Source: Saturnia japonica
Lineage: Eukaryota; Arthropoda; Insecta; Lepidoptera; Saturniidae
DNA length: 64,000 nt
Direction: 5' to 3'
NCBI GenBank assembly: GCA_033032175.1
Contig: CM065323.1
Span: 5,952,001 to 6,016,000, forward strand
The position numbers and the translations under genes are program-made. The notes under the pieces are model-generated. The model saw only the letters and a list, made by a program, of their open reading frames with translations. It was not told the origin of the DNA and ran no database searches. Positions 36,340 to 48,014 of this stretch are shown here, in pieces. The first letter of the stretch is position 1. Each line of letters begins with the position of its first letter.

Positions 36340-38580
36340 ATTGTGTATGTACTATAAATAAAATAGATCTGGTCATCAATAGAACTATCAGATTTATAAA
36401 TTCAGTGGCTCTGTTGACTTTCATACATACACAATATGAGAACTGATGAGCTCCTTATTGACGCTGCTAAAATTGACTGGACAGCGATACAATACCCGAA
36501 TACAGTAGATGAGCAGCTACATTTCCTGAATACAACTGTTGTTGATCCTCTAGATCGTCATACTCCAGTTCATACCATAAAAACAAGCATCGTCTTGCTC
36601 TCTGGATATCAGATCCAATACGGAGGGCAATGTCAAAACATAATTGTGTTTTTCGTAAGTTCAAATGTCACTGTTCTGATGAAAATTGGGAGCTGTACGA
36701 GGCCTTAAGGAACAGATATAATCTTCTGTGTCGTAAAGCCAAACGTCGCTATATTTATACGACACTTGAAGTATTCACACCTGCTGGCTTATGGAAATTT
36801 TTAAAGTCGTTCGGATTATCCAATCTTTGAATATGGACGATAAAATTCCTATTGACCTGAAGTTGTTACTCCTCAATTTCTTGCTTATTTACCCTGTCCT
36901 CAAATTGAATCCTTTGAGTTTTCCTAACTCTCAATTCCAAAGTTGTAGGTTGTGATAATATTGGTAGTATCATGCTACAATCGTACAATATATTTATAAA
37001 TTATATTATCTCATGTGTGACTACCATCATAAGCTTTTTTTACCACGGGGATTTATCCTGATTCTTGGAAAAATTCTTATATTGTACCTCTTTCTAAAGT
37101 TACCAACACTAAAGCTCCTAATCATTTTCAACCTATCTCTATTCTAGCAAGTTACTTCTTTCCTGACTGACAATAACTTATTAAATTAATTTCAATCTGG
37201 ATTTACTACTATTACTGCTCTGCTCAAGATCATGGAAGACACATTAGAACTAGTATGGAAAAGGGTATCGTCATAGTTTTGCTCCTTATAGATTTTAGCA
37301 AATCATTTAATCCATTACTTTTTTCTTTGTTTTAAATTTGCTTAAGTCTATTTTACAATCTCACTACCATCTCTATGTCGTCAGAGCTAATTAAAAAATT
37401 AAATAAAGAATCTACCATCTATAATCAAACATGTAAACGAAGACCTCTCAAGTTTACTTTCCTGGTATGAATCTTACGGGATTAATGTCAATCCCACGAT
37501 GTCTCAGTCCATTATAATTGGTAGATCAAAACAGCTTGATAAAATTAAATTTAATTCCAATACAATACATGTACCATCGCTTACTCAACTACGGTTAAAA
37601 ATTTAGGTATCATCTTCGATACTAAATTATGCTAGGCAGACCAAGTCAAGGAAGTCAGTAGGAAGTTTTATGCTTCTCTTCATTATCTTATGCGTTTCTT
37701 CCTATTACTATGAAAGAGCGAATAACAAACTATGTAGAAAGTTCAAAGCACTATCATACCGTGTTCGGGAAGGGACAACTTCTGATCTGTCAAGATTTTT
37801 TTTTTTTTCTGATCGACTATACTGTTAGCCTTAGGGGCCCTGGAGCCTCTGACGTCTTTTACAGCTTCACAGGACTTATCGATCTGCCGAGAAGCCCCAC
37901 TAACGTATTTATGCCATAGTTTGCTTGTCAAAACGGCTTGTCATTGATGGGAGAGCGCATTAGTCAATTACAGAACTGTACCGGAAGTCAATGAACAGAA
38001 CTGAAAAATTTAAAATAATATTATTCTCCCACAAATACAATGATTTCCCTAGTAAATACTCTTTTTCTCCCTCTTCTGAATTATGCACACGTTGCTTAAT
38101 TGGACCTCTCAGAAGATATCATAAATAAACTTAATCATCTACTTAATAACTATACCCGCTTCAACTTCCGTCTTCAGAAGTTTGATCATCTATCTGAATA
38201 CCGAGCCAAGTTGAAACGGCTACCTATTCGGCAACGTAGGAATGTAAGAATACTTCATACTTTTCTCCATACTTAATAATCCCAAATTCCTTAAATATTT
38301 TAAAACACTATTTCAATCTCTCGCAGATATGCACAATAAACTGCTAAAATATTCGCCGTAACAGTAGCACGACTATGGAATTCGCTTCCTGTCAATATCT
38401 CACTAGCGAACTCTCGGGATTCCTTCAAGTATTCGCTACGTAAGTTTTACTTGGAGCAGTTGAATATCGGCTAGATTTTTTTTTTACAGAATTTTATGCA
38501 CACCTTGCTTATACCTTACACTTTCTCAACTGAAAGACTGGAAGAGAATGCTTTTTAGGATTAAGCACTCCTATTGTATT
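36340..38580 (+). pseudogene. Degraded non-LTR retrotransposon (Jockey/CR1-like)
   Basis: Broken frames in order match an endonuclease/reverse transcriptase protein. They include the end of the endonuclease (IDWTAIQYPNTVDEQL), a linker (DENWELYEALRNRYNLLCRK) and RT text (QSGF..ITALL, then a decayed DFSKAFD motif near 37295). After these come SLLSWYESYGINVN, LKRLPIRQRRNVRILHTFLH and the typical end ARLWNSLPVNISLANSRDSF near 38370-38470. There are many frameshifts and deletions. A family-C tail is inserted at 37795-37880. No functional protein is possible. The clade is inferred from motif style. Confidence 0.8.
37795..37880 (-). repeat. Retroposon 3'-tail repeat (family C), inside the LINE fossil
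   Basis: A poly-T run then 'actatactgttagccttagg', 'ggccc', 'cttttacagcttcacaggac'. It interrupts the retrotransposon fragment, so it arrived later. Confidence 0.75.
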
Positions 38581-38739
38581 TTTTATATGCAATAATAACA
38601 ATAAGATAAAATGGGTATAATATTCACAAAGTTCTGAGCCTGCAGGTTACTTGTTAATGCGATATTGATAGATGTCATTAATGTGACAATAAATAAATAC
38701 ACCTCTACTTGATAGACAAGAACAAAATCAATATTTTTT

Positions 38740-38962
38740 TATCGTTATTGGGTTAGCGTTGTGACCACAATATCACCTGATCTTAATTGATGATGTGGCC
38801 CAAATGTTAGCGCGCTAAGCCTAGTGAAAGACTGGCTCTCAAATGCAGCTGCCGGAATACACCTATCGGTGCTTGGCGACAGGTTTTCAACTTAAGAGTG
38901 GTAGCTTGCCACAAGGACATTAGAAAAAAGCCTTACACCAACCATGTTATGATTTCATCACG
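38740..38962 (-). mobile_element. SINE family D, truncated copy
   Basis: It matches the reverse complement of 60062-60370 in order: 'agactggctctcaaatgcag', 'cggaatacacctatcgg', 'gtggtagcttgccac', 'ggacattagaaaa'. The tRNA-like head is missing. Confidence 0.6.
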
Positions 38963-39710
38963 ATATTTTTTTTTTAAGTGATTAAACGTTGATTCATACT
39001 CATTAGACGTTGATGGTTCTGATTTTTTAAAAACAGGGAAAAAAGTTTTTTAATAACCTCTTTTTCTTAGTAAACAATTAAGTGCATGTAAACGTATGTT
39101 ATTTCTATACTGCTCTCAGGACGCTAAATTTTAATTATCTTTCCCCGATCAGCATTTGAGATAGAGAAATAGATCCGTCAGAGGAAAATCATGAAATACA
39201 GATTCTCCACAGGCATTGTAGGTGTGTGAAAACAAGTGTTATGATATGGAAATATAAAATATTGTGTATTATTATAAAATTGCTAAATTGTGGCTAAAAT
39301 ATTTTTAGATATTATTTTTGGCTAAACCAATGTTAAATGTTGCCAGATATAGTCACAAAATGACCAACTTGGCAACACTGCCGCGCCTGAGTCGCTTAAA
39401 TACCTAAACTAAACGATCGCAGAAAAATCGTGAATCGTCGCTAGCTTTCTTGACGTGTAGATTTTATGCCGACTCGATGACGTAATCGAGGCGATAAGCC
39501 AAAACAACACACAAACACAAACATGCGCCGCGGTTGTTTACGACGCGAACATTATTTCGAAGTCCTGAGAAGTTTGTAGTTGCTTTGAAATATTTCGGGA
39601 ACAAGATTTTCTCTATTTTTTTAATCGAGTCGTAACAATACAATATTATATTATGTTAATGATAATTCCTCATTTAATTGACGATTACATAAGCTGACAT
39701 ATCATATATC

Positions 39711-39902
39711 TGTTTATCAACATCTGTCCTTACTCTTCAACCATTCTTAACACTTCCTCGTTTGTAATCCTTTCTGTCCTACTATAATTCTGCATCTTCG
39801 TCCAAAACCAAATCACCAACGCAGCCAGCCTTTCTTTGCCCCTTTGGTTCATCGTCAATGTTTCACTGCCATAAAATGCTATGCATGCTATGATGTAGGT
39901 CT
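39711..39902 (-). pseudogene. Non-LTR reverse transcriptase C-terminal fragment
   Basis: The minus strand reads through about 60 codons as TYIIACIAFYGSETLTM, then KERLAALVIWFWTKM, then TERITNEEVLRMVEE before a stop. That is the familiar 'YGSETW...W.RM..I.WT..V.NEEVL' end segment of insect RTE/Jockey-type reverse transcriptases. It is a fossil fragment only. Confidence 0.75.
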
Positions 39903-40309
39903 ATAACTTATAATTAAAAAAAATGTAATTTCATGATTTAATTGGTTTATATAATCATTACAGTTTCTATTAAATTGTTAATGTGTATTGTGTTTAAAAA
40001 TCTGGCAACATTTTTCATCGTCGAAACGCAATCTAGTTTTACGAAAAAAGATTAATAATTTCCTTGTTTTTTTGAACAAAAAAGATGAGGTTCCTTATTA
40101 GTAATTGTACGACAGTATAAACAAATTCTATGGTGCTGTTGATTTATATTTCAGGGAGTCCTTTTACAGAAAACTGAATCACGATATTCACGACTATAGT
40201 AGAGTACCTTTATACCTACTTAATTTTTTCCCCTTTTAGTCTCCTAAAGAAAGAAATACAGAAAAATATAATTTAACACCAGTGTCAATTATTTAATTTA
40301 GTCAATTTC

Positions 40310-40342
40310 AACCATAGATGTAATTATACTACATCTATGGTT
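40310..40342. repeat. Short perfect hairpin, 13-bp arms
   Basis: Arms 'aaccatagatgta' (40310-40322) and 'tacatctatggtt' (40330-40342) are separated by 7 bases. It is isolated, with no gene close by and no function evident. Confidence 0.6.
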
Positions 40343-40829
40343 TCAACGAATTTGTTGATGTTTGAAAGTAAACAAGAGCAACGGTAAATAGGCATATTTT
40401 GTAGTAATTCATTTGCATAGAGAATTCCGGCGGAAGAAAACTGAGGCTAATTAGACAAACTTTATTTTAGGTGCTATAAGATTAATGTATTATTTTTGTA
40501 GCATCGCAATCGCATCGCATCAAGAGCATCAGAAATGACGAAAATGATAAGTGAATATAAAACCAATATTTTAATATTACACTTTTTTGAACTCACATCT
40601 CGACCGCAAAACCTAACGAAGCGAAAATCTAGATAGATACCTATCGAAAATATTTGCAGACAATAAAGAATCACGACACAAAAACGTCATGCAATCTAAC
40701 CTATCTTGATTTTGCGCCGCTTTGAAATTCATTCCGCGCAAAAACTTAGTGTTAATTTTAGAACGTTGACCTCACCATGGCGGGACTAATTGTTACAAAA
40801 AATATCACAAACATAAATCTACCTACCTA

Positions 40830-41351
40830 TCTATACTAATATTATAAAGATTAAGAGAATGTTTATATTTGTTTGTTTGTACCACTGAGGTATTGTGAAC
40901 TACGTACTAGAATGTCAATACCTGATTTTTACTTTTGTTTCTCGAGTTGTTTAAAATGCATATGAAAGTAAAATTTAGCACTCAAACGTTCAATCGTAAC
41001 AGTGCCCGACACAGACTGTGAGTGCGTGTGTAAGCACTCGAACGTGTGTTTCAAACAAACTAATACAATATGTGTCGCCTCTAATACTTAGTTCAAAATA
41101 CCTAAATAGTTTTAACGCGCTAATCTCTGGAACTACTAATTAGATTTGAAAGATTCTTCATGCATTTTATAGACTATTTATTGAGGAAGGTTATAAGTTG
41201 TATAACTTAACGCTACTATTCTAAGGAGTGGAGCACGAAACGTGAACGTTAAGCAGTCGGTCAATCTGTAGGTAAGTGCAGGAAGTGAGCCGGTGTTGGT
41301 GAAGAGTTGGTCGAATAAAATTATACGGGTGAAACCGTGGGGCACAGCTAG
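40830..41351 (+). mobile_element. Helitron-like non-autonomous element (522 bp)
   Basis: It begins TCTATACTAATATTATAAAG after a host A. It ends with a hairpin ACGG-GTGAAA-CCGT, nine bases, then CTAG before a host T. Both the end bases and the subterminal hairpin fit Helitrons. No Rep/helicase coding was seen. Confidence 0.65.
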
Positions 41352-43654
41352 TGTCTGTATAATTTATATAGACTTCCGAGATCGTAGCAACAAGAACGAA
41401 TTTACGCTAAGTTAAATCTATTCTTGGAAAACTATATGTGGTGAAAAGCGTTCGATCATTGTCTCATAAGATTTTAAGCAAAGATTTAGCAGAAGACATG
41501 ATGTAATAACACACAGTAAACTTAGGAAAGGCATTTGACATTCAAATGTATTAATTAGGCTGGATAACACCAAAAGATGTTTGGTGACATAATTTCAACT
41601 TTGGGCCGATTTTTCAATACACACTAAACTTAGAAAAGGGACTGACATTGATATGTGTTGGCTGGACTACGACAAAAGATTTTTGGTTACATAACTTTTC
41701 AGCCAGATAACTTTTTTTGAGGAATAATTTTGACGTTTTGAGAGATAGTGTATGGAAAACTTGTAAAAATTTAGAAATTATTCCTCAAATAAAGCTATCT
41801 GTCGATCGAAAAAACGACCCCTAACGATGGCAAGTAATCAGGCGATCATCAACCAACCAACATGCTATAACTTCGTAATAAGGTATTCCTTCATTAATAT
41901 CTCAGGATCTACAATGATCCCACGCTTATTGGCGCAGAGTCCGAAGAGATATTACTGCACCATCATCGTTTTCAAGTTTTATTCACATTTCATTTTTTCC
42001 CCCATTTTACCTATAACTAAGCGCGTGTGTTTTTATTTTTTAATCGACTTCAAAAATAGATGGAATTTGCTCAACCCGAATGTATATTTTTTATGGATGT
42101 AACATAACTTCCTTAAATGATGATTCTTTTTTTGTTGAAAAGGGGATACGTCAAGGGTGGTTCCATTTTAATGTCATTGGCATTGGACCTTGGACATCGG
42201 AGAAACACCTCAAAATTATTTAAGTTGGCTGCATATAGATCTAGCCCAAGAATCGGCGCTGTACACGATATTCGATATCAACTCCAACCACCCTGCGCAG
42301 GTCGTCGCTCTACATTGCAGGCCCTTCATTCTTATCGTATGAATTAAGAAATGATATAAACTGTTCATGAACAAAGTTTTGTAAATATCCTACAAATCTT
42401 TTTTGAGTTAAATCCAGATTCCAGACATAAATACAAAAAGGCAGATTTTTTTTAGGGATCTTCGTAAATAATTACATGTACTTACAGACAGAACCACACA
42501 TTTATTAATATAGATAGATGGTAAAACTTGGTTTGGATTGAGTTTTACTGCAGTGGTTTTGTGGTTTCCGCATATATTCTTGTAAAGTTATTTTTAGCTT
42601 TTCGTTTCAAACATAATAATTATATAGATATATCTACTGAATTTTTAAGATCACATCTTTGTGAATATTATTTATTAAAATTTTATTTTTTATTTTCCTA
42701 CTATTAATGCTAAAGATACACCTAAATATTATGCAATGGTTAAAAACACTCAGAAACCAATTTTTAGACTAAAATCGGATTCTGGATACTTGACGCGGAA
42801 GGCACCGAATTGCGAAATTTGCCGACGAATTAGTTCATATTTAAGTTTGTTCAAAAATTAGACCACTTTATGAAAACAAGCACATGTTTAATTTTTACAA
42901 TAAAAATTCTGAATCACCACAAAATGGATTTGCGGGTCATTGACTTAGCAACGTTTTTCTTTTACCGGTTACTTCTTAGTAAAACCGAATAAATTAATTT
43001 AAATCACTTACCTTGATGACGTGACACACCTGCAGTAAATGAACGCACATAATCGAAAGGTGCCGTTAGAAACTTATTCAGTAACACTGCGTCCTTATAC
43101 AGGCAATTTAAAGCAATAACGCATAGATTTAAAGCAGATCGTGATGAAACCATAGGAATAGTGTCTCTTCTAAACTACCTATACCTAAGTTAAAAATCTA
43201 TCGCCAAGCAAGGCGTGTCTGCACTTGAAAGCCAGACCTTCTATTAGGCTTAGCGTGATACCCATCTTGAGCCACATAGTAATTTAAAATCAGGTGATTT
43301 TGTGGCCAAACGTCAAAGCTATTAAGAATTTACCAAACAAAGAAAATAACTTTACAGATGAAAAAACAACATAGCTTTTGATACTTCCACTATCGAAGGC
43401 TGTCTACGCTGCAAAACAGAAAAATTTACTTTTCTCCAACTTTCATAGAAAGTAACGGTAAGTAAATCAGGATCCAAAAACCGACAGTGACCTCTGATAG
43501 ACTTGTTACCATTCTATTATAACCAAGATCAAGCTTCTACTAAATAATGAAAACGTACAGCTTAAAACTTTGGGTCTAGAAATTTATAATTTTGTTCTCT
43601 AAGGGTGTAAAATAAGGAGGTAAAAAATAGGATGATTTAAATTTTCGTGACCGA
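41352..43654. other. Intergenic DNA
   Basis: No exon was recognised. It holds a reversed fragment of the 1642-2296 Helitron-like family (about 42350-42515) and a SINE family D fragment (43210-43315). Confidence 0.4.
43210..43315 (+). mobile_element. SINE family D, 3' fragment
   Basis: It matches the right half of 60062-60370, including 'cttgagccacatagtaattt' and 'atcaggtgattttgtggcca'. Confidence 0.5.
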
Positions 43655-43845
43655 TCTTTCGCCGTAACAGCAGCACGTCTGTGGATATCGCTTCCTATCA
43701 ACATCCATTTAGCTAATTCTCGGTAAACATTATGTTTGTTTAATAAACACCATGCATGCACACCTCTTTCGTACACATTTGGAAGACTGGTAGAGAATGC
43801 TTTTTAACATTGAGTCCTTCAACTGTAGATTTATGTAATAAAACT
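43655..43845 (+). pseudogene. 3'-end fragment of the LINE seen at 36340-38580
   Basis: It encodes FAVTAARLWISLPINIHLANSR then a stop. It goes on to 'gaagactggtagagaatgct' as in the 38528-38560 stretch of the larger copy. This is a second, shorter fossil of the same family. Confidence 0.7.
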
Positions 43846-44204
43846 ATATTCAATGAGCTGTATCGAATTACCAATATGAAATGAAGTGAGTACAAATTCC
43901 TATTAATTAAATTTCTTCTTGACTAACCACTTCCGCTGCCTAGAGTAGCGAGCTTCATTTAAAGGCCACAGAAGTTTACGAATTTCTACATCACTAACAT
44001 GGTCATATTAATTATGGTTCCGATTATTAAGAGACTAAATATATTTTCACTTTTAAACATCAAAATTGATGTTATCGTTGGCAAATATATTCAGACTGAA
44101 AATAAATTGTTTATTATTAATAATGCCAACCTTTTAATGTCCCAAAGTTGGACAAAGGAATCGTTTCGATGTAAAGCACTGGCTTAATTCTCACACCAGC
44201 TCAT

Positions 44205-44360
44205 TTTGGCGAGGTGGTAAAGTTGTTCTTCCCGAATGGCTCGCGACCGCCATGTATATGGTGAAAAATCGCGTCGCTTTTCGTGACCAGGCTGGGCATA
44301 TCCAGTTAAATTAATGCAGGCTGACATGACAGCAGCGACCGTCGATAGATTCCGATCTTT
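44205..44360 (-). repeat. Dispersed SINE-like repeat, family A copy
   Basis: Reverse complement match to 3215-3420 and 20745-20925, with 'gtggtaaag...ccgccatgta' at the left and 'catatccagttaaattaatg' in the middle. Confidence 0.7.
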
Positions 44361-45189
44361 CGGTAGTCACCGTTTGTGATTTCTAAAAGTACTCTTCGTG
44401 ATTATTGTTATAGTCTATGAATGATTTTATGGACTGACATTATATTATACTTGAAGTGTACAAAATTGTATCAAAATCGGTTGAGAAGTAATAAAAATTT
44501 TAGGCTTCAGTTTGCCTACATTCAACATACCAATTGATAATTATTGTAAAATGCTTCTGAGATTGTATTTCCTCAAAGTAAGTTAAGTATAAAAAACCGA
44601 ATACCGCGTCAGAGCAAACCCATAAAAAAAGAAAGTGTAGGTAGTGTTAGGTAGGTAAAGTTTCAAGAAAATGAATTAAACTGTCTTATCGCCCCGAGAT
44701 GTATTTCTTTAATTGACGTTATTGGTACAATTTATTCGGAGTGAGAGGGGTACCCAGAACCGGTTGCCGCCGGCCCCTGTTTTTGTTTACGGCCCTCTGA
44801 TCATTTTATTACAGGTATATAAACTATAAGTTACTCAACTATCTTATTTTAGGCTCGGAGCCAGGATGCAATAATAGTAACAGATCGTTAGATATTATTA
44901 TTTATACTGGATATAGAATAGATATTGTTTGGGAGATATTATTAACATTTTGTCGCCCGTAACTTCACGCCTTAAGTACAAATAGTAAGTGCCAATAGAA
45001 TCAATAAATTGGTAATTACAATAACATGCCCATCACCCGCATCACAAAGAAATATCTAATTATTCTTAAGCACGATTACAAAAGGTGGATATTCGGCAAA
45101 AATTTACGCATCGCTTAATTTAAGGGAGAGGGGTCCCAAACCCTCTAATCCTTTCCCTTACATACGCCCGTGTGCATTGCAGTTGTAAG

Positions 45190-45410
45190 ATGTATTTATC
45201 AGAGGGCGATTGAAAGTAACATCAGTAATAGATTAGGAGAATTGGGTTAGCGTGCTAAAGACATGTTATGAGGAGAGATGAAAGAGATAAAAACTAGAAG
45301 AGTATTAACGTTGAATGGATATACGCAAGAGGAAGACCGAAGAAAGTATCGATAGACTGTGTGAGAAATATATGTATAAAAGGTGTAAATAGAGGAGTAA
45401 ACCATGTTCA
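45190..45410 (+). pseudogene. RTE-like retrotransposon C-terminal fragment
   Basis: Broken frames give RHVMRRDER and then ARGRPKK.SIDCVRN.CIKGVN. This is the familiar 'GHVMRR..DE...RGRPKKRW.DCV..DM..KGV' end of insect RTE-type reverse transcriptases. Frameshifts separate the pieces. Confidence 0.7.
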
Positions 45411-45842
45411 TAACGCTTTTACAAATTTCACTCCTGTAACAAAGTGACAGTAAAGATGTTTATTTTATTACTATGTGTATAATCAACCACTTTTAATCTA
45501 CCCATGTTTTAATATGAAACTCTGCAATTGTCCGGAATGTCTTTAAAAAAAATAACCAACTCGTCTCCACACCACTAATGTTGGCCATATCGTCGTCACG
45601 CCAACATTGGGTCCAACAATCAGTCTGAACCGCCGCACAAGATGTTTCACATCAAAAAATAATTAATAAGAAGTAAAAATTTAAGGTTAATAAAAATTTA
45701 TGGCAAAGCGGTCTTCAGTTGTGGATAACTATGATGATAAAAAACATAAATAACTTTTGATCTAGTAAGCTCTTAGACTAAGACAGCCGGGGAGCTCGAT
45801 CGTCCGATTCCCCCACGTAGCAACTCAGTTATTGACCCGCGA

Positions 45843-45889
45843 GAGCGCACGCTGCCTCTAGATGTCTGAGAACGTTGGTTGCGCGCGCA
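45843..45889. promoter_or_regulatory. Cluster of metal-response elements before the 49-aa metallothionein gene
   Basis: The consensus bound by MTF-1 is TGCRCNC. Three matches lie within 47 bases: TGCGCTC on the minus strand (45843-45849), TGCGCGC on the plus strand (45880-45886) and TGCGCGC on the minus strand (45883-45889). The last two overlap as a near-palindrome about TTGCGCGCGCACC. They sit 50-96 bases before the ATG at 45939. No TATA box is evident. Confidence 0.6.
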
Positions 45890-45938
45890 CCCTACCTCAA
45901 ACCCTAGCTTGAACTGATATCCAGACTATTCCTCCGCC

Positions 45939-46963
45939 ATGCCTGCGCCGTGCGACTCCTGTAAAGGTAACTTCTATGAAATATTATCTAAATTAATATT
46001 TTACTTTAAAAAAAATATTTTTTCTAAAGCGTATGTTCTGTTTTTGTTTGTTGCTTTCTTTTTAATATATTTTATAGTTGTGAAAGACATTTCTTGGAAA
46101 TTGACCTTAGACTTTAAATGCAGTAAAGTAATTTTTTTATTTTTTTATTATGTATATCATTTTATTGTCAGCTTTTATTGTCTAAACTACTTTTTATATA
46201 AATTGTGATATGTAATAAAATAAATAAGTTTAATTACATAAATATTTATCTATAGCATTAGTCTCTTCCTTTGTCCCTTGAAAGGTCATCTGGACCTTAA
46301 AAAACATTATTTTTTGTATTTGTATGAAAAATATCTGATATTTTAGGAAAATTAAGCGGAATGTTTTAGTTATTTTATGACATATTATTTTGTAATTAAT
46401 TGAAGGTCAAATGTCTTTTAAAAAAATTTCAGCCACGTGCGGCGGAGGAATGGCAGCTTGCGGGGCCAATTGCACCTGTGGCCCCAACTGTGCCTGCGGT
46501 GATGGCAAACCATCCGGTTAGCATAGTTTTTTTTTTTCTATCTGACTATACTGTTAATCATAAGGTTAGCAGACGGCTTTTACAACTTCACCGGGCTTGG
46601 AATTTATATTAGTAATATGTGGTAACAGTGAATAGAAACAATGTATTGGAACCATAGTATGATGGTGCAGCAATTTCAAGAGCTCTTCTTTCTAGCTATC
46701 TCTAAAATATTTTTTTTGTCAAATGTATCTGAGATAGCCATTAGTAGTTCTTTCTACAGTTAGTGTGAACATAATTTTTCATTGACATCGCCACTCAAGA
46801 TTATTGATTGACAAACGCCACCTTTCTACGTCGTTACAGAAACCATATTTGTATGTTACAATATTCCATGTAAATTTTGCTTGTGCTTTTTGGAATACTT
46901 TTTCAATATTTAATTTTATTCACAGGAGGCAAGCCTTGCTGCCAAGGAGGAGACAAAAAGTAA
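45939..46963 (+). CDS. Glycine-rich metallothionein-like protein, 49 aa, three exons
   Basis: Exons are 45939-45966, 46433-46516 and 46926-46963. All introns are GT/AG in phase 1, giving 150 bases and 49 residues. The protein starts MPAPCDSCKATCGGGMAACG, continues with CTCGPNCACGDG and ends KPCCQGGDKK. It has 10 cysteines in CxxC, CxC and CC pairs and no aromatic residue. Exon 1 has exactly the length, phase and MPxPCxxCK text of the two genes at 25-32 kb, so the three are paralogues. This one is more glycine-rich and has a longer third exon. It is the only gene of the set with metal-response elements in its promoter. A retroposon tail sits 10 bases after the exon-2 donor. Confidence 0.8.
46527..46600 (-). 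repeat. Retroposon 3'-tail repeat (family C) at the start of an intron
   Basis: A poly-T then 'ctatctgactatactgttaa', 'aggttagcagacggctttta' and 'caacttcaccgggctt'. It begins 10 bases past the exon-2 donor of the 49-aa metallothionein gene. The 'gggccc' stretch of other copies is missing. Confidence 0.7.
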
Positions 46964-47504
46964 AATATATCTAATAATTTATATTTAAAACACAAATAAT
47001 CTCAACAAAAAAATACAATGAAATATTTTCAAATTACACTTAATGCATTAGATATTTAAATAGATAACACTATATGTTATTATTCGTAATGTAGTTGATT
47101 TTCTATAATATTTTAGAATAATAAATTTAAAACTATTGAAGGTAATAATGAAAAAAAAAAACAAAATATAAAAAAAATATTGTGGTCATGAAATAAATGT
47201 AATTCTAAAAAGTATTTAGATTTTAATGTATGTAGCTTACTATGTAAGGGTAGTGTTTTTGCTTACGGCTAGGATAATGTAGATGTAATTTTGTCACATT
47301 CAGTGTTAACTAAGCTTTGTCTCGATGTATGTAATAGGGAAATGATCCCGAGTACTTGTAATACTCATTAATCTAAGTCTATGATGTATGTGGGCACGCA
47401 CACACACATAATAATTAATTAATTACTTAACTTATATAGTCTACTAATTACATGTATTGAATAAAATAAATATATAATAATGGAGTTTTATTTCACATAA
47501 TCCT
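46964..47504. other. 3' flank of the 49-aa metallothionein gene
   Basis: Several AATAAA-like signals occur (near 47190 and 47460), so the 3' end is not fixed. Nothing else was recognised. Confidence 0.4.
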
Positions 47505-47885
47505 TCTAAAACCTTATAAGTATATGATGAGCGACCTGACTGGTTGAGATTATAATATTTACTTGAGTTTTTGGCGAGATCTTGAAGTGACAGACATGTT
47601 GTAGTTTTTGTTTTTAATTCATTTACTTATTTTATATTATGTAATATTGGTGGCATTTTGCGTGATATAGTGTGGTTTTTGTGCTAAGTGAAGTGGAAAT
47701 ATAAACTGAAAGCATGTATTCTGGGATCGCACAAAAACTCCCTAGAATATTCTAACAAGGGAGTCACCATTTTGTTAGGATACTAAAATCGTCATAACAC
47801 AGGATACTATTCACTTGATAATTACAGTAATGGTCTTCATTATGGGGGATAGGTTGCCAGGTTAGGAAGGGGAAGAAGAAGAATA
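47505..47885 (-). repeat. Dispersed repeat family B, full-length minus copy
   Basis: It aligns end to end with the reverse complement of 17740-18080: 'gtttttggcgagatcttgaa', 'tggtggcattttgcgtgata', 'tctaacaagggagtcacc', and at the end 'ggttgccaggttaggaag'. The two intact copies define the element at about 340-380 bp. Confidence 0.8.
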
Positions 47886-48014
47886 TTTACATACATAATA
47901 TATTTGTTTCGTCTTGTGGCGCTGGGGTCGAGACATTGATTACCGAAAGGCAGAAAAATTTTAATTTCTATATATTAACTATATATTACATAAACAGTTT
48001 CCCATGACAAGGTT

